A DNA stretch of 64,000 nucleotides from Onchidella celtica (lineage: Eukaryota; Mollusca; Gastropoda; Systellommatophora; Onchidiidae), in assembly GCA_963931925.1 (NCBI GenBank), contig OZ007580.1, positions 3,209,390 to 3,273,389 of the forward strand, written 5' to 3'. The notes under the pieces are model-generated. The model had not been told where the DNA came from. It saw only the letters and a list, made by a program, of their open reading frames with translations, and did not search any database. This document shows positions 1 to 12,734 of the stretch, piece by piece (position 1 is the first letter of the stretch; each line of letters starts with the position of its first letter). The translations under genes were made by a program, and so were the position numbers.

Positions 1-263
1 TTATATATATAGACCTGTGTGAGTGGTTGGGCGGTGAGTAAGTGAGTTTCCTTTTGTGTGGCGTAGATATTTAGTTTCGCTGGTGTCTTCCTAGTAATTT
101 ATTGTTCACTATACAGTTATTAAACTTTAGTATTATTTAATCTATCGTCGGATCTCGTGTTTATTTATTTTACAGCTGTAATAGTTTCGTTTTCTAAAGG
201 GTTGTAGTTAGATCAACTAACTCCCCCCTACTATAACGTGCTAGAACAACCTCAGCTGTTACA
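1..263 (+). repeat. 5' LTR of element 1 (partial)
   Basis: Positions 1-263 equal 6052-6314 base for base at a constant offset of 6051. The LTR ends in TGTTACA just before the primer-binding site. The upstream half lies outside the window. Confidence 0.95.
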
Positions 264-266
264 TAT

Positions 267-284
267 TGGGGGCTCGTCCGGGAT
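267..284 (+). other. Primer-binding site, tRNA-Pro type (element 1)
   Basis: TGGGGGCTCGTCCGGGAT begins three bases after the LTR end. It is the 18-nt sequence known as the tRNA-Pro primer site of murine leukaemia virus. Minus-strand DNA synthesis would start here. Confidence 0.85.
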
Positions 285-371
285 CCGACCATATTCGAGC
301 GGACCAGATCAAAATTACTAGATTTATTTACATAGTTTATTGTAGAATATCATCGACAAGCTATCTACAAC

Positions 372-1450
372 ATGTCGGAGGTTATTGGAAGGCTTAGCCA
401 GGAAGCGGACGCTATGGAGCTCACTGGGCAGGAGAGACGGGACTACCTCCGCGAAGGCCTAGAAAGAGAAAGACAGCTGGAGGCTCAACGACAGGAGAAG
501 GAGGCTGAACGACAGGCTCATGAGAAGGAGGCTGAACGACAAGAGAAGGAGGCTGAACGACAAGAGAAGGAGGCTGAACGACAAGAGAAGGAGGCTGAAC
601 GACAGCTGGAAAGGGAAAAGATGAACCACGAGTTGGAGATAGAGAGGATGCGCCAGCAACGTGGAGGCAACGACTCAGCGCAGAAGACCGACGACCACGC
701 CAGTTCCAAGAGACCCAAGCTACCTGCATTTCAGGACAAGAAGGACGATCTGGATAGCTGGTTGCTGCGGTTTGAGAGGTTTGCTGAGACAGCTGAATGG
801 CCCAGACCCACCTGGACGACATCATTGTCTGCCCTGCTGACCGGGAGAGCTTTGGAGTGCTTCTGCAGACTACCGATCGACGAAGCCAAGGACTACGACA
901 AGGTCAAGGAAGCGTTGCAGAAGAGGTACAACCTGTCAGAGGACGGATACAGACTCATGTTCAGACAAGGTAAGCCTGAAGATGGAGAAGATGTTGGAAT
1001 GTTTTTGACCAGGATCAAGACCTATCTAGAGAGGTGGATAAAGCTGTCGAAGACGGAGGAGACCTACGAAGGAGTGAGAGATCTGTTCGTCAGAGAGCAA
1101 GTCATGGATGCCTGCCCACCAGACCTTGCAACCCATGTGAGGGAGAGGAAACCAAAGACGCTACAGGACATCGCAGATTCAGCGGAGGCGTACCTGGTAG
1201 CGAGGAACCGGACGCTCAGTGGGAGCGCCAGACTGCAGAGCCGGCCAGTGCGACAGAGGCCCAACGGAGACAGAAGCCCACAGGTCTGCCATAGGTGCCA
1301 GAGGCCGGGACACAAGGCGACGGTGTGTCGTGCAAAGTTAAACGACAAAGGTGAGTTGAAATGTTACCTTTGTGGAAAGCCAGGCCACGTTCGGAGGATG
1401 TGTCCAGCCCAGAAGGATATGGGACGAGGCAAGCCGAACAAGGCGGCGGC
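372..1450 (+). CDS. gag part of element 1
   Basis: The segment starts at an ATG about 90 bp after the primer site. The first ~100 residues are a highly charged coiled coil built on repeats of the type EKEAERQ, encoded by near-identical tandem DNA repeats at about 495-605. A capsid region follows (about residues 115-275, from the KLPAF motif to an EAYLVAR motif) that resembles the SCAN-like Gag of Gmr1 elements. Two CCHC zinc knuckles (C-x2-C-x4-H-x4-C) lie at about 1290-1430. The product would form the particle shell and bind element RNA. Confidence 0.85.
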
Positions 1451-1599
1451 GGCCGTAGTTATAGCGGCGGACGAGTCGTCAAGACAAGATGTGACGACGG
1501 CTGACACCAGCATCAACGTTCAAGCGGTAATGAAGGACGGGAAGCTACAGTTAGCGGTGCCTGTTACGTGCGGAGGATGCAGTGACGGAAGGACCGTGG

Positions 1600-2900
1600 A
1601 GAAGCTGAAGTTACCGGTGATGAAGGGCTTGATTGGAAATCGAGCGGTAGATGTCCTAAGAGATATCGGCTGTGAAGGTGTAGTGGTGCGGCGAGCACTG
1701 GTGGACGACGGACAGCTCACCGGTGGGAAGAAACTTATCGCGAGGATCGATAACTCCTTGCTAGCGGCGGAAGAAGCCGTTATCGACGTGAAGACGCCTT
1801 ACCTGACGGGCAAAGTGACGGCGCTGTGTCTCCCGGAGACCATCTGCGACCTAGTAGTCGGGAACGTGGACGGAGCGAAGGATCCGTACGACCCTGATAC
1901 TGAGGTGATGGTAGGAGCGGTGACCACGAGGGCCCAGGAGAAGAGGAAGGACCGGTCTACGTCGCTGAAGGTGCCGAGGGCAGAACGGCACGCGGGAGTG
2001 GATAGAGAGGAACTTATCCGACTCCAAGAAGAAGACGAAGTCATTAGGAAGTTAGAGCAGAAGAAGATCCTAACTAATAGAGGCAATAAATCTGTTCATT
2101 TTGAGAAACATGGAGGAGTACTGTACCGGATCTACAAGGACCTGAGACAGGCGACTGTTATAAGGCAAGTGGTACTACCCGAGAAACTGAGAGAGTATGT
2201 ACTGAGTGTAGCCCACGACTCGATCGTCGGAGGACACCTCGGCGTGAAGAAAACCAAAGACAGAGTTATGAGCAATTTTTATTGGTCTGGAATTGAAGGT
2301 GACGTCGCGAGATACTGCCGCTCATGCGACATATGCCAGAGGTCAGTGAACAAAGGAGCGACACCAAAGGTGCACCTGCAGAGTATGCCAGTAGTGGACG
2401 TACCATTTAGGCGAGTGGCCGTGGACTTAGTAGGACCTATCGACCCCCCAAGTGAAGGTGGACATCGGTATATCCTGGTGTACATAGACTACGCTACTCG
2501 TTACCCCGAAGCCACACCCTTGAAGAAGATCGACGCAGAAACGGTAGCAGAAGCCTTGGTGAACATCTACAGCCGTTTGGGTGTGCCCGAAGAGATCTTG
2601 TCGGACCAAGGGACCCAGTTTATGTCAGATGTCATGAAGGAAACGAATAGACTACTGGGAATTCGACAGTCGACCACTACAGTCTACCACCCTATGTGCA
2701 ACGGGTTGGTGGAGCGATTCAACGGCACGCTGAAGAAAACATTGAGACGACTGTGCGCAGAGCAACCCAAGCAGTGGCACAGATACATCAACCCGCTGCT
2801 CTTCGCATATCGTGAAGTTCCCCAAGAGTCGACCAAGTTTGCCCCATTCGAGTTGCTGTATGGGAGAACTGTGAGAGGACCAATGCACATCTTACGACAA
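1600..2900 (+). CDS. protease-like and integrase part of element 1
   Basis: A retropepsin-like stretch lies at about 1600-1800. From about 2190 there is an HHCC zinc-binding domain with paired Cys in CRSCDICQ, then an integrase core with the first catalytic Asp in AVDLVGP, the second in LSDQGTQF and the Glu in NGLVERFN. This enzyme family inserts the cDNA into host DNA. Its position ahead of RT is the diagnostic feature. The boundaries are domain-based and approximate. Confidence 0.88.
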
Positions 2901-3679
2901 CTATGGACCAAGGACGTAGAGGAGCCGGAAACGAAGACCAGTTACCAGTACGTCATGGAACTACGTGAGAGGCTGGAGGACACATGGAAGTTAGCGACGG
3001 AAGAACTCTCCAAGGCTCAAGGTAGACAGAAGACCTACTACGACCGGAAGGCGCGAGAGAGGAAGTTCCGCCCCGGAGATGAAGTGTTGGTGCTACTGCC
3101 GACGAACACTAACAAGCTCCTAGTCCAATGGAAGTGACCATATAAGGTAGTCTCAGTTGTCGGTGTTAACGACTATAGAGTCAAGATGGGTGCAAAAGAA
3201 AGGACCTTGCACGCCAACCTCCTCAAGAGATACATTCCAAGGACGTCAAAAGCAGCAGCAGTGGCAATGGAACCGAGACCTGTTGTGACAGAGATGTGTG
3301 GGATGGACAACAGTAGGAGAGATACCATGCCTGAACATGTCAACGCCATAAAGGACGGCGGCGGTGATAGTGCTGAGACTGTACTGGCAGAGGACGACCT
3401 GATAGACAAAAGTCAACCCGTGGAGTCAGCTAGCATGACAGTCATCGAGGACTGCGACCTGGAAGGCGACAACGGTGGAACGACGGAGGACCTTGCCGAC
3501 CTAGGAAGCTGGGACCAGAATGAAGGCTACAGAGATGTCCAGTATGGAACGCAACTGACATCGGAACAACGTCAAGAACTCTGCGATGTGGTGAAGAATT
3601 ACCAGCACGTCTTCACCAATCTCCCTGGATGCTGTCAGTTGGGTGAACATCGCATCGACCTGACGACAGAAGTACCAGT

Positions 3680-4928
3680 TCGTCAACGACCATACCCGGT
3701 GCCCTACGCTATGCGCGACTCATTGAAGGAGGAGCTTAGCACCATGGAACGGCTGGGCATCATTCGAAGGAGCTCATCAGCTTATGCTTCACCTATTGTT
3801 GTCGTCAAGAAGAAGGACGGATCCAACCGAGTCTGCATCGACTACAGGAGGTTAAACAAGATCACAGTATTCGACCCTCATCCGACAGCAGCGCCATCAG
3901 AAGTGTTTCAGAGTCTCTCGAGAGGAAAATTATTCTCTCGGATTGACCTGAGCAAGGGATACTGGCAAGTGAAAGTTCGAGAGCAAGACATTCCCAAGAC
4001 GGCGTTCGTCACCATGGGCGAACACTATGAATTCATTCGGATGCCTTTTGGGATGATGAACTCAGGAGCCACACTGAACAGGATCGTAAAGCCATTGATC
4101 CGTGGAATGAACAATGTGACAGCATATGTGGACGACCTGCTGATTCATACAGAGACATTCGACGAGCATGTGAAGACTCTCAAGGACTTACTGCAGAGGA
4201 TGGACCAAGCTGGATTAACTGCAAGACCATCGAAGTGTCTGATTGGAACGTCTGAAGTAGACTTTGTTGGACACTTAGTGGGAGAAGGTATGATTGGCCT
4301 GTTAGAAGAGAATGTATGTAAGGTACGAGACGCACCCAGACCCACCACTAAGAAGGAAGTGAAAGCATTCTTAGGATTAGTGGGATATTACCATGAATTT
4401 ATTCCTAACTTTTCAGCGATTGCATCACCATTATCTGATTTACTTAGAAAGGGTCAGCCCAATATAGTTCAGTGGGATGAAACGCAGGAGAAAGCGTACA
4501 CCTCTTTGAAGAATGTCATTATCTCCAAACCCGTGTTATGTTTGCCAGATTTTTCCAAAGAGTTTGTCTTAGCAACTGATGCATCAGATCGCGGATTAGG
4601 CGCTAGTCTTATGCAGGAACACGAGGGAAAGTTGTACCCTGTGGCATATGCTAGTCGTAAGCTATTGCCTCGTGAGACAAAATATTCGGTCTCAGAGCGC
4701 GAATGTTTAGCTATTGTTTGGGCTGTAAAAAAGTTTACTTTGTATTTGTATGGAAAGGAGTTTGTGCTCCAAACTGACCATCGGTCATTAGAGTTTTTGA
4801 ACTCTGCCAAGTTTGACAGTCCAAAGTTATTACGATGGAGTTTATTTTTACAGTCTTATCGATTCAGGATTCACTACGTAAAAGGCAGAGAAAATGTCTG
4901 TGCCGATTTCCTGAGCAGGGTATTTTAA
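3680..4928 (+). CDS. reverse transcriptase-RNase H part of element 1
   Basis: RT motifs appear in order: the SPIVVVKKKDG and RVCIDYRRLN blocks, FSRIDLSKGYWQ, the FGMMNSGAT block and the catalytic AYVDDLL at about 4128. RNase H follows with ATDASDRGLG at about 4575 and ends in CADFLSRVF. The Ty3/gypsy assignment rests on the IDYRRLN, FSRIDLSKGYWQ and YVDD pattern. RNase H closes the coding region, as expected when integrase has moved upstream. Confidence 0.92.
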
Positions 4929-5695
4929 AGTAGTACACTATCAGTGAAATGCATTGTAACCCATACTGTTGCCTACTAGATGAATTTCTAGGACGGCAGT
5001 ATTGTACTGTAATTGGGGACATAGTTCATCTGTGACTGAATATTGAATTGATGGCTGATAGAGAGTCATGATGTGTTAGTCACATTTTGATTTTATGCTA
5101 TGTCATATTAGTTACCAATGGAACTTGGTGTAATTTTTGGAAAATGTAACCCAAATGGGGACTGCGAGCAAGCAGTGTTTGTGTTATATTGCATTGTTGT
5201 AACTTGTGTTGACCTAATATGATGAAGAAAAGACCCTAATCAGTGGTCGGTATGTATTGGTATTTTTGCCATTGTACGTATGAGTTATACATTTTGGAGA
5301 TAACCATGTTATGTACAACAAGTTATATGCTATGATTCGTGCACGAAGCATTGTGTAACGATGGGCCATCGTTTCACCATATATGATTTGTAATAATATC
5401 ATTGACCATTGTTTCACCACAGTGGTGGCGTTGTGTTATTTTGACTAGTAGGCCTACTGTCTACTATTGGGAAGCAATGACGGTATTGTATTAGTTATGG
5501 TACTAGTGATGCAAAGGATATTGCATTGTATTGTATTTGCGATGAAATTCGGGAAGACACTGAAATTGTTATTAATTGTATTAGAATTAGCAACTACCTT
5601 TGTGAGATTGGGAGTGCTATAAAATTATTTCACGATAGTGCAGACGCTGTATAATGTTTTTGGAGTTGAAAGATATTCAACTTAAATTGGGGAGT
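4929..5695 (+). other. 3' noncoding tail and polypurine tract of element 1
   Basis: This AT-rich stretch has no ORF of note and separates the RNase H end from the 3' LTR. The last bases (AAATTGGGGAG, about 5684-5694) form the purine-rich plus-strand primer next to the LTR. Confidence 0.7.
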
Positions 5696-6314
5696 TGTGT
5701 AGCATCTGCGGGCTACCCCTTGCCCTCCCCCGGTTTTGTTGTTGTGCTGGTGGCTGAGCATGTGTCCACTACTTTTTTCATTTTATTGTTAACCGCCAGA
5801 GTGTACTGTACTCCGTGACCTGACCTTCTTTTCTAGTGAGTAGTTTTTTTCCTCGCTCGCTTGTTGTCAGGTGTTTTGACTCGTTCAGTAAATATTAGTA
5901 TGTTCCCGAATATTCGATAACGTTGTGGAAACGAATGTTTACGCCAGATTTGGCCTTGGGTGATGTGACCTGATGACGTATTGATGCGTGATTGGTTAGT
6001 TTGTGCGAGGGCAAAGGTAACGTTTATTTCGGGAACTTTCTGTAGGAATGTTTATATATATAGACCTGTGTGAGTGGTTGGGCGGTGAGTAAGTGAGTTT
6101 CCTTTTGTGTGGCGTAGATATTTAGTTTCGCTGGTGTCTTCCTAGTAATTTATTGTTCACTATACAGTTATTAAACTTTAGTATTATTTAATCTATCGTC
6201 GGATCTCGTGTTTATTTATTTTACAGCTGTAATAGTTTCGTTTTCTAAAGGGTTGTAGTTAGATCAACTAACTCCCCCCTACTATAACGTGCTAGAACAA
6301 CCTCAGCTGTTACA
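5696..6314 (+). repeat. 3' LTR of element 1
   Basis: About 619 bp, starting TGTGTAGCA (or two bases later) and ending TGTTACA. A TATATATA stretch at about 6053 may be the promoter TATA box. The 3' flank begins CAGAC, which would be the 5-bp target duplication if the left flank outside the window matches. Confidence 0.88.
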
Positions 6315-6890
6315 CAGACACTGCAGCCATACTCTAGGGAGGGCCTCACAAAGGTGTTATAGCATTTCTCTTTTACTTTCCTATCGCAGTTAGAGATGTT
6401 CCTTTTCAGAAATGCTAGTATGCTGTTTGCTTTGTTACATGTGATATTAATATGTTGGCTCCATGTAAGTTTTCTGTCCAACGTTACACCCAAATATTTA
6501 GCCTCATATGTTTCGCTCAATTTTTCGTCGTGTATAAAGTAGTCTGAGGTGATGTTGTGGTTTTTATTTGAAATTCTCAGGACTTGGCATTTATTGGGGT
6601 GGAATTCCATACGCCAGTCCCTCTCCCATTTTTGTAGACTGTCTAGATCTTTCTGTAGGATTTCCGTATCTTCTTTTGAGTTTATTATTCTATAAAGAAG
6701 GCTATCATCAGCAAACAGTCGTAATTTAGTGCCTGGAGAGATCTTACTTGGCATATCGTTAATATAAACTAGGAATAGTAAGGGGCCCATTACGGTACCC
6801 TGGGGTACTCCCGAGAGAACAGCTGCAGGATTGGATGACTTTCCGTCAACGACGACTATCTGTGTTCTGTTTGGCATACTCTTGGTATAC
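6315..6890 (-). pseudogene. LINE reverse-transcriptase remnant (CR1/Jockey type)
   Basis: On the minus strand this encodes the C-terminal part of a non-LTR reverse transcriptase: VDGKSSNPAAVLSGVPQGTV, then GPLLFLVYINDM, the catalytic FADDSLLY, then LGVTLDRKLTW and RPSLEYGCSV. These motifs are typical of the CR1/Jockey group. The reading is cut at 6314/6315 by the LTR of element 1, just where family members continue with a WDP motif. At the other end it is lost near 6890, where a Tc1-like relic begins. No endonuclease or 3' end remains, so this is an old fragment that served as the target of element 1. Confidence 0.85.
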
Positions 6891-6954
6891 CAAAATCATC
6901 GTTTAATCGGTGGATCAAGCTGTCTTCAACAACAATTAATGGTATAAGAAAAAG

Positions 6955-8020
6955 TCACAGAAAACAAAAAATGTGATGACTTTGACCGGGATGTCATTAA
7001 ACGCTCTATTTTATACATGTTTGGTAACAAAGAGCCAATTACCACGAAAAATCTGAGAATCAAACTTAGAAATGAAAATAATATTGATATATCAAAACAA
7101 ACCTTATGGAAAACAGTAAGGAAACTTGGTTTTAAGTTCAGAAAAAAATTTAGTGGTAAGAATGTGCTGTATCAAAAACCTCACCTAATTGCAAGCAAGT
7201 GTATACATCTGCGCGAAATAAGGAAAATGCGTCGAGATGAGTAGGATGTTATAGATCTTGACATATCCTGGATAAATGCACGCCACACCAAAGAGACAGA
7301 ATGTATGTCACTTGACCGCCACAAACGACGCCATGTCCCAAGCAGCAAAGGTGAAGGATTAATCATAGCGCATGCTGGGAGTCGTTAGATTGGATTTATC
7401 CCAGGTGCTGAAATGATTTTCCAATCCAAATCAACCGACAAGTGCGATTACCATACCGAGATGAATGGTAATATATTAATTGAGTGGGGTTTCAGATGCT
7501 CTACTGCTAAAACTAGACAGACCATCTTGCATCATGATGAAAAATGCTGTTTATCATAATGTTGTCCATGTGAATGGTAAAATGCCAACCTCATCCACTA
7601 AAAAGGCTGATATTCAAGCGTGGTTGGAAAAAAGAGCACATACCACTTTCTGAAACAAGTTTGAAGCCAGAGCTGTTGTCAGCTGCCAAAGAACAAAGAA
7701 GAACAAAAACCTTTAAGATAGACAAAATAATTCAAGAGGCTGGACATACATGCTTGAGACGTCCACCTTACCACTCTCGCCGGGAACTCAATTGAAATGG
7801 TTTGGGCAACAATTAAACAGACTGTTGCCGACAAAAACATGACGTTCAAACTCGCCGATGTCAAACTACTGACAGAAGAAGCAGTGGCAGCCATTGTTAC
7901 AGACTACAGGACATGGCTGAGGATGAAAACAAATACTGGCAGAATGACGGCGTGATCCATCCTGTTGAACCTGTCACCATTGTGGCTTTGCTTGACTCTT
8001 CCGATTCGGAAGATTTTTAA
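6955..8020 (+). pseudogene. IS630/Tc1-mariner-like transposase relic
   Basis: This is a decayed cut-and-paste transposase read in several frames. The N-terminal helix-turn-helix part is open from 7017 to 7244 (KNLRIKLRNENNIDISKQTL, RKLGFKFRK). DDE-domain pieces follow: LDISWINARH near 7258, KGEGLIIAHAGSR near 7350, NAVYHNVVHVNGKMPTSSTK near 7545, and an end block LNSIEMVWATIKQTVADKN near 7790, then an acidic tail ending in SDSEDF. The family normally reads LDETW, an Asp-Asn at the second site, and IE-W at the third. Here the second site reads KNA, so a catalytic Asp is gone, and there are at least three frame changes. Terminal inverted repeats were not found. It is an inactive fossil. Confidence 0.82.
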
Positions 8021-10597
8021 AATAACTTGATCTAGTGTAATTTGTGTTTTGAGTATTGTGCAAACAGGATATCGGACGGCATTAACAAAAACATTTAGTT
8101 TAGACATTAAAATTCACCAAGAATCAGATGTATATCGCCATCATCGTTCTCTTGCCGTTAGCCAGGATAGAGGGGTGGCGCATGCATACATATAACAGCA
8201 CAATGTAATGATGCGCGACGTAACAAGTATTATGGAAACTGCATAGCAGAATAAATTATTTTGTTTGAAATAATCTTTACTGTTTTACTTTTCTTTTCTA
8301 CATTTCCCATTTTTGTTGTCTGTTTTAATTGAATGCATTCATAAAATGGGCCGTCTCAACACTTCGAGCTTTCTGGATTTTTCTACTAAAATAAATGGGT
8401 ACGCCTTTCCATGTATAAATTATTATGTTCAATTTTATCGTTTACTGTAAACATTATACTATTTTCTTGAACTCCATATCAAAGGTCGTGGTTTTACTAA
8501 GCGCAAACAAAGGATTTTGCAATCGTGATGATTTCAGATTTCGAAAAAAATAGATTATGAACGCTTTTTCAAATATAAGGCGCATACAAAATTTCATAGA
8601 AAATTGATGCACTGGAAGTTGTCGAAATTTTCGCCCAAAGTGTACCACTTCAAAGTTCACAAGCTATAATCCAAATTAACAGTTTAAAAACTGCACACAA
8701 CTGTACCGGTAAATATTTTTATATTTTATATTTATGTGAAATGTTTGTAACAAAATGTGTATGTAACAGTAAAAACGCGGGTATAAATTCTGTTCATAGC
8801 TTGAGGCCCTCGGACATCTGAACTTTATCCTATGTGGCTATTACATTAAGCAAGTTTGATCACCCTTGTATTAGACAGACTTATCCCCCTTTTCTAATAA
8901 GATATCATGAAAGTAAAAGTCGTCAATTTACAGACAAAAATATCCTACGGATTATAAATGTTTTCCCTTACAGAAATGTCATGAGCGACGAAAACAGTGG
9001 TAAAGAAGGACAATAAATAGGACGGAAAGACAAACAAAAGAAATGATAATGAGAGTGGCGGATAAATAAAAGGTCGTATCTGGGCTCATATTCGGAATAA
9101 TAATAATTACATCAGTTCAGTTCTCAAGTATGTAACAGGTAGCAGAGTGACTTTTGTAACTAATTTACACTACACATTGACGTCCAAAGGGTTTGCTGAC
9201 ATATATAGATGTCACAAGCCGATTGTATGTTTCGCTAAATTTCTGATGAAAAGACGAATATGCCAGTGATGAAACTAAAGCGCAGGTAAAATGCATTTCG
9301 GTTTTTTTGTGTTTTTGTGTTTTTTTGTTGTTTGAAACCCGCTGCCGAAAAATCACACTGAGTAACATGATTTAATATTCACTATGCGCCACAAATGCAC
9401 CTGTGCATTATTTATTTCATTTTTCATTTGGTTTTGAAATGGAAGATTACGTTTTCAAAATTTTCTTTCCATCTGATTCAGAAAACACACAGACTCCTCT
9501 GTCAAATGTAGTGCTGAAACGCGTTCCGTCCTGAAGACAAAGCTTGGAAAGTTCCCGGAAAATCAAATATCCGTGTTATTTGCCAGATAAACACTTTTCT
9601 CCGAAATCTGGCCACACAACAGAAACTTTCCTTCATCCGTATTCAGGAGTCTGACAGCTGGTTCATTTCAGAAAACCAACAAACATTCTGAAGGTGGGCG
9701 GTATTTAGCACAAGCAACTAAAAAATCGAAAAAGTTGATGGAAAAAAACTCTTGGTTTGTCCAATCACAGCATTTCATCGACTGTCTTCATTTCCATCGC
9801 GGCCGTATCAAAACCATGTTATTCTCCTTCTGTTCAGTATCTCCGAAATGCCCGAGAGAATATTTTGTGCGAAATGAACTCGCCCTCTAAATGCATTAGA
9901 GGCGAGCAAGTTATTGATCCAGACACCGGAGATGCCATTTATGATTCTTCACATCGCAGCTTGTCTCACCAATCGTTTGATGGCGAACACCTGAAAACGA
10001 ATTAAATGTTAAAGAGTTAACCCATTCCGTGCCTTGCTATACGTACCATTTATTTCATTAATAAATAATACCTACTGTCCATTAGAAATACGTCATATTG
10101 CGTTGATAATGAAATTAGTCTGTTCACGTGGCCAACAACTTTGTTTGTGAGCAGTGACCTTTCCAGTTGCGCGAAAACAATGACAGAATTTTTATATACA
10201 TATATTTAAATAGATATAGCTCTCGTGTCCCCGTTCAAGATGACCACACATTTTGAAAAGCAGGCAAATAAAAAAGCCGGAAGAGGACAACAAACCCGGA
10301 TGAAATGAATGGAAAAATTATTATTATTTTTTTTTTTAAAACAAAAAATAGATACTACAGTAACGGTAATTTTCAATGGTGGAGTTACGATCTAAGTATC
10401 AGTTGTAACCGTTGTAAACATTTTGAAGCTTTTCAATTTTGTGATTTGGTCCAGAACTGGTGGGAAACATAGGGAAGTCCTGAAATATGAAAAAAATAAT
10501 AAATAGTGGTAGTTATGTAATGCAGAAGGATTACTGTGACCGTCATGATGGTGATAACTGAGTATTTTCCCAGGACAGGCGGGGAGGGGGAGAGGGG
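8021..10597. other. Gene-free AT-rich stretch
   Basis: Short ORFs only, with no recognisable protein motif and no repeat shared with the rest of the window that I could see. Confidence 0.5.
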
Positions 10598-10635
10598 AAA
10601 GAGAGAGAGAGAGACAGAGAGAGAGAGAGAAAGAA

Positions 10636-10666
<31 letters not shown>

Positions 10667-10720
10667 GAAAGAGAGAGAGGAAGAGAGAGAGAGAAAGAGG
10701 GAAAGGGAGAGAGATAGATC

Positions 10721-10798
<78 letters not shown>

Positions 10799-10800
10799 CA
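10598..10800. repeat. (GA)n microsatellite with G-run
   Basis: About 200 bp of nearly uninterrupted GA dinucleotides with occasional A or C interruptions, ending in a run of nine G. ORFs on either strand here are repeat artefacts (Arg-Glu or Ser-Leu). Confidence 0.97.
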
Positions 10801-12497
10801 GAGAGAAGGAGACTGTCTTTCTGCAGCTTGGAGTGACGTCTTTTTCTGACCTTCGGAGCAATTCCTTATCCGCAGTGGTATTTTAGTTCCATAATCATAA
10901 GGTCGTGATCTTTGCCGCTTCCAGCAATCTGTGTAAACAAAGTGATTTATTGTCATATCACATAGAAACGTGCGAGGGAAGCGGGGGGAGGCGTGAGAGA
11001 GGCGAACAAATAGTGTTTTCTCTGGAAATAAAAACCCTCCATTAATTTCTGTTATTTCGTTATTTTGCTGGGATTACGTAAATAGAAACTATTATCCCTC
11101 AATGAGAACCGCACGAGCAGGTTCTAAAGTTATTGTTTTCCAAAGATTACCTCCTCTTCAGGAAGACATTGTGACATCACAGACAGTAAAACTAAAAAGT
11201 AGAAAGTTAATTTACAAATAATTATGGCCATGAAATACTGAACTTCTTCAGAAGTCTTAAACACCGAAAACAAAAAAATATAACGGAAGAATTGCCAATC
11301 TGTCCTCTTCAATTTCAACTATAAATTTAATGTTGGTGTATCTTAAACGACAGATTCAAATTTTTTTGTACATTTTTTGAGACAACCCGTATAAACATGT
11401 TTATTTTCTATGCCCCGGTCCCGGAAAAAAACATGTTCATGACATCATCTCTTTTCACAACGTGATATTCTTCAAGAGTCTTTATGGTTTCAATTAACCA
11501 AGCAATGGTGGATCTCCAAATCATCCTTTAAGACGAATACTTTCTTCGTCTTTGACATAGCTTACGAATGGTGTGTGTCTGCGTGTGGGGGGGGGGGGGC
11601 GGGGGGCGGTTGAAATGTGTCGTGATCAGTAGTGATACCGTGACTCTGTAAGGCATTATTATAAAAACCACAGAAAAACTGTGGGGATCGCACTGTCTTG
11701 AAGCAAAGTCAAAATATATCAAGGCTTTGCTACACATATAACGTTTTCATTTTGTCACATTCGTGAGTCTGTAAGAAGCCAGCGTAAGGACCTGGCTAAC
11801 AGTTCCAAACACGGGTTGAAGTGACAGTAAACATTAAGATTGTACGCTGAGATGAGATTGGACAAATGCGCTCATTTCTTGTCGTCATCCATCCTGAAAT
11901 CATTACGTCAAAATTACTCTTAATTGCTTAGTAACGGATGGTGCATGCCTCAATGTTTGTTGAATAGATCCTTCCGCCCGTGAGGTCTCTGTAGAATAGA
12001 TTTTATTAATCACTGTGGCACCCGCAGAGTCGGAAAAAGGGCGGGGGGGGGGGTGTTAATATAAACTTGTTTTTATAATAAATATGAACTTGTTATATAA
12101 TGGGAGGCTAAAAAAAATGTACACACACTTTGAATAATTATGTCAATTAAGATACACCACGGTTTATAATTCAAATTAAAGAGATTGTGTAATTATTTGA
12201 GTGAATGAAATGGTGGCAGGAGCTGACACAAGATTTGATTTCTGTCTTGCATCTGGGAGTCTATCCTCCCCCGTGCCCCCCCCCCCACCATCCACACTAC
12301 CACCCCTCTCCTTCCCTTCACCTTCCATCCCCTCGACGTAATTTTTTTTGTAAAAATTTGTTGTGTTCCAAAGTTCCATAGACCACAAGAATAATGTGAG
12401 TATCAGTAATCATGCAAAATGTAGACAAATATTCATCCCCGTATCCAAGCTAAAAATAGAAACTATTATTCATAACAATAAAACTTAAATTTAGGTC
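10801..12497. other. Gene-free stretch with poly-G/poly-C runs
   Basis: No protein or RNA gene recognised. It contains G-runs at about 11587-11608 and 12040-12052 and a C-run at about 12278-12288. Confidence 0.5.
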
Positions 12498-12734
12498 AGT
12501 GGATCTGGCGAAATCAGGCTTAAGATGAAAGACCAGATTCCTGAGAAAACCCCTAAACAGGGGAAAAAAAATTGTATGGAAATTTAGATTTGCTTATGGA
12601 ATGAAAGATTAGCCATTTTTCTGCATATAATTAAAATATTTTGCATGAAATCGTCTTAGAAATATTTTGTTTTGATTTTTTTTTCTAAAGAGGTATAAAA
12701 ATTTCACCGCAACCCTGATTTAACCAGATCCACT
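12498..12734. mobile_element. MITE family B, copy 1
   Basis: 237 bp with terminal inverted repeats that match at 19 of 21 positions (start AGTGGATCTGG, end CCAGATCCACT). The interior is non-coding and AT-rich. A second, more diverged copy lies at 56014-56260 and shares the ends and an internal AAATCGTCTTAGAAATATTT block. A clear target-site duplication was not found. Confidence 0.82.

Larger units (their letters stand above)
1..6314 (+). mobile_element. Gmr1-like Ty3/gypsy LTR retrotransposon (element 1), left end cut by window
   Basis: The element runs from a 5' LTR truncated by the window edge to a 3' LTR ending at 6314. Parts in order are LTR, primer-binding site, gag, protease-like segment, integrase, reverse transcriptase (RT), RNase H, a 0.75-kb noncoding tail, a purine tract and LTR. 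Integrase lies upstream of RT, the order known for the Gmr1 group of Ty3/gypsy elements and otherwise typical of Ty1/copia. The 263 bp of 5' LTR in the window match the 3' LTR without a difference, so the insertion is recent. The coding part looks nearly whole, with about one interruption. It inserted into an older LINE whose RT remnant continues from 6315. Confidence 0.93.

Noticed and set aside
421-825. Proline/serine-rich antisense frame over the gag of element 1
   Set aside because: Shadow of the tandem gag coiled-coil repeats on the other strand.
10433-10956. Ser-Leu and Arg-Glu rich open frames on both strands
   Set aside because: They are translations of the (GA)n microsatellite, with no conserved residues.
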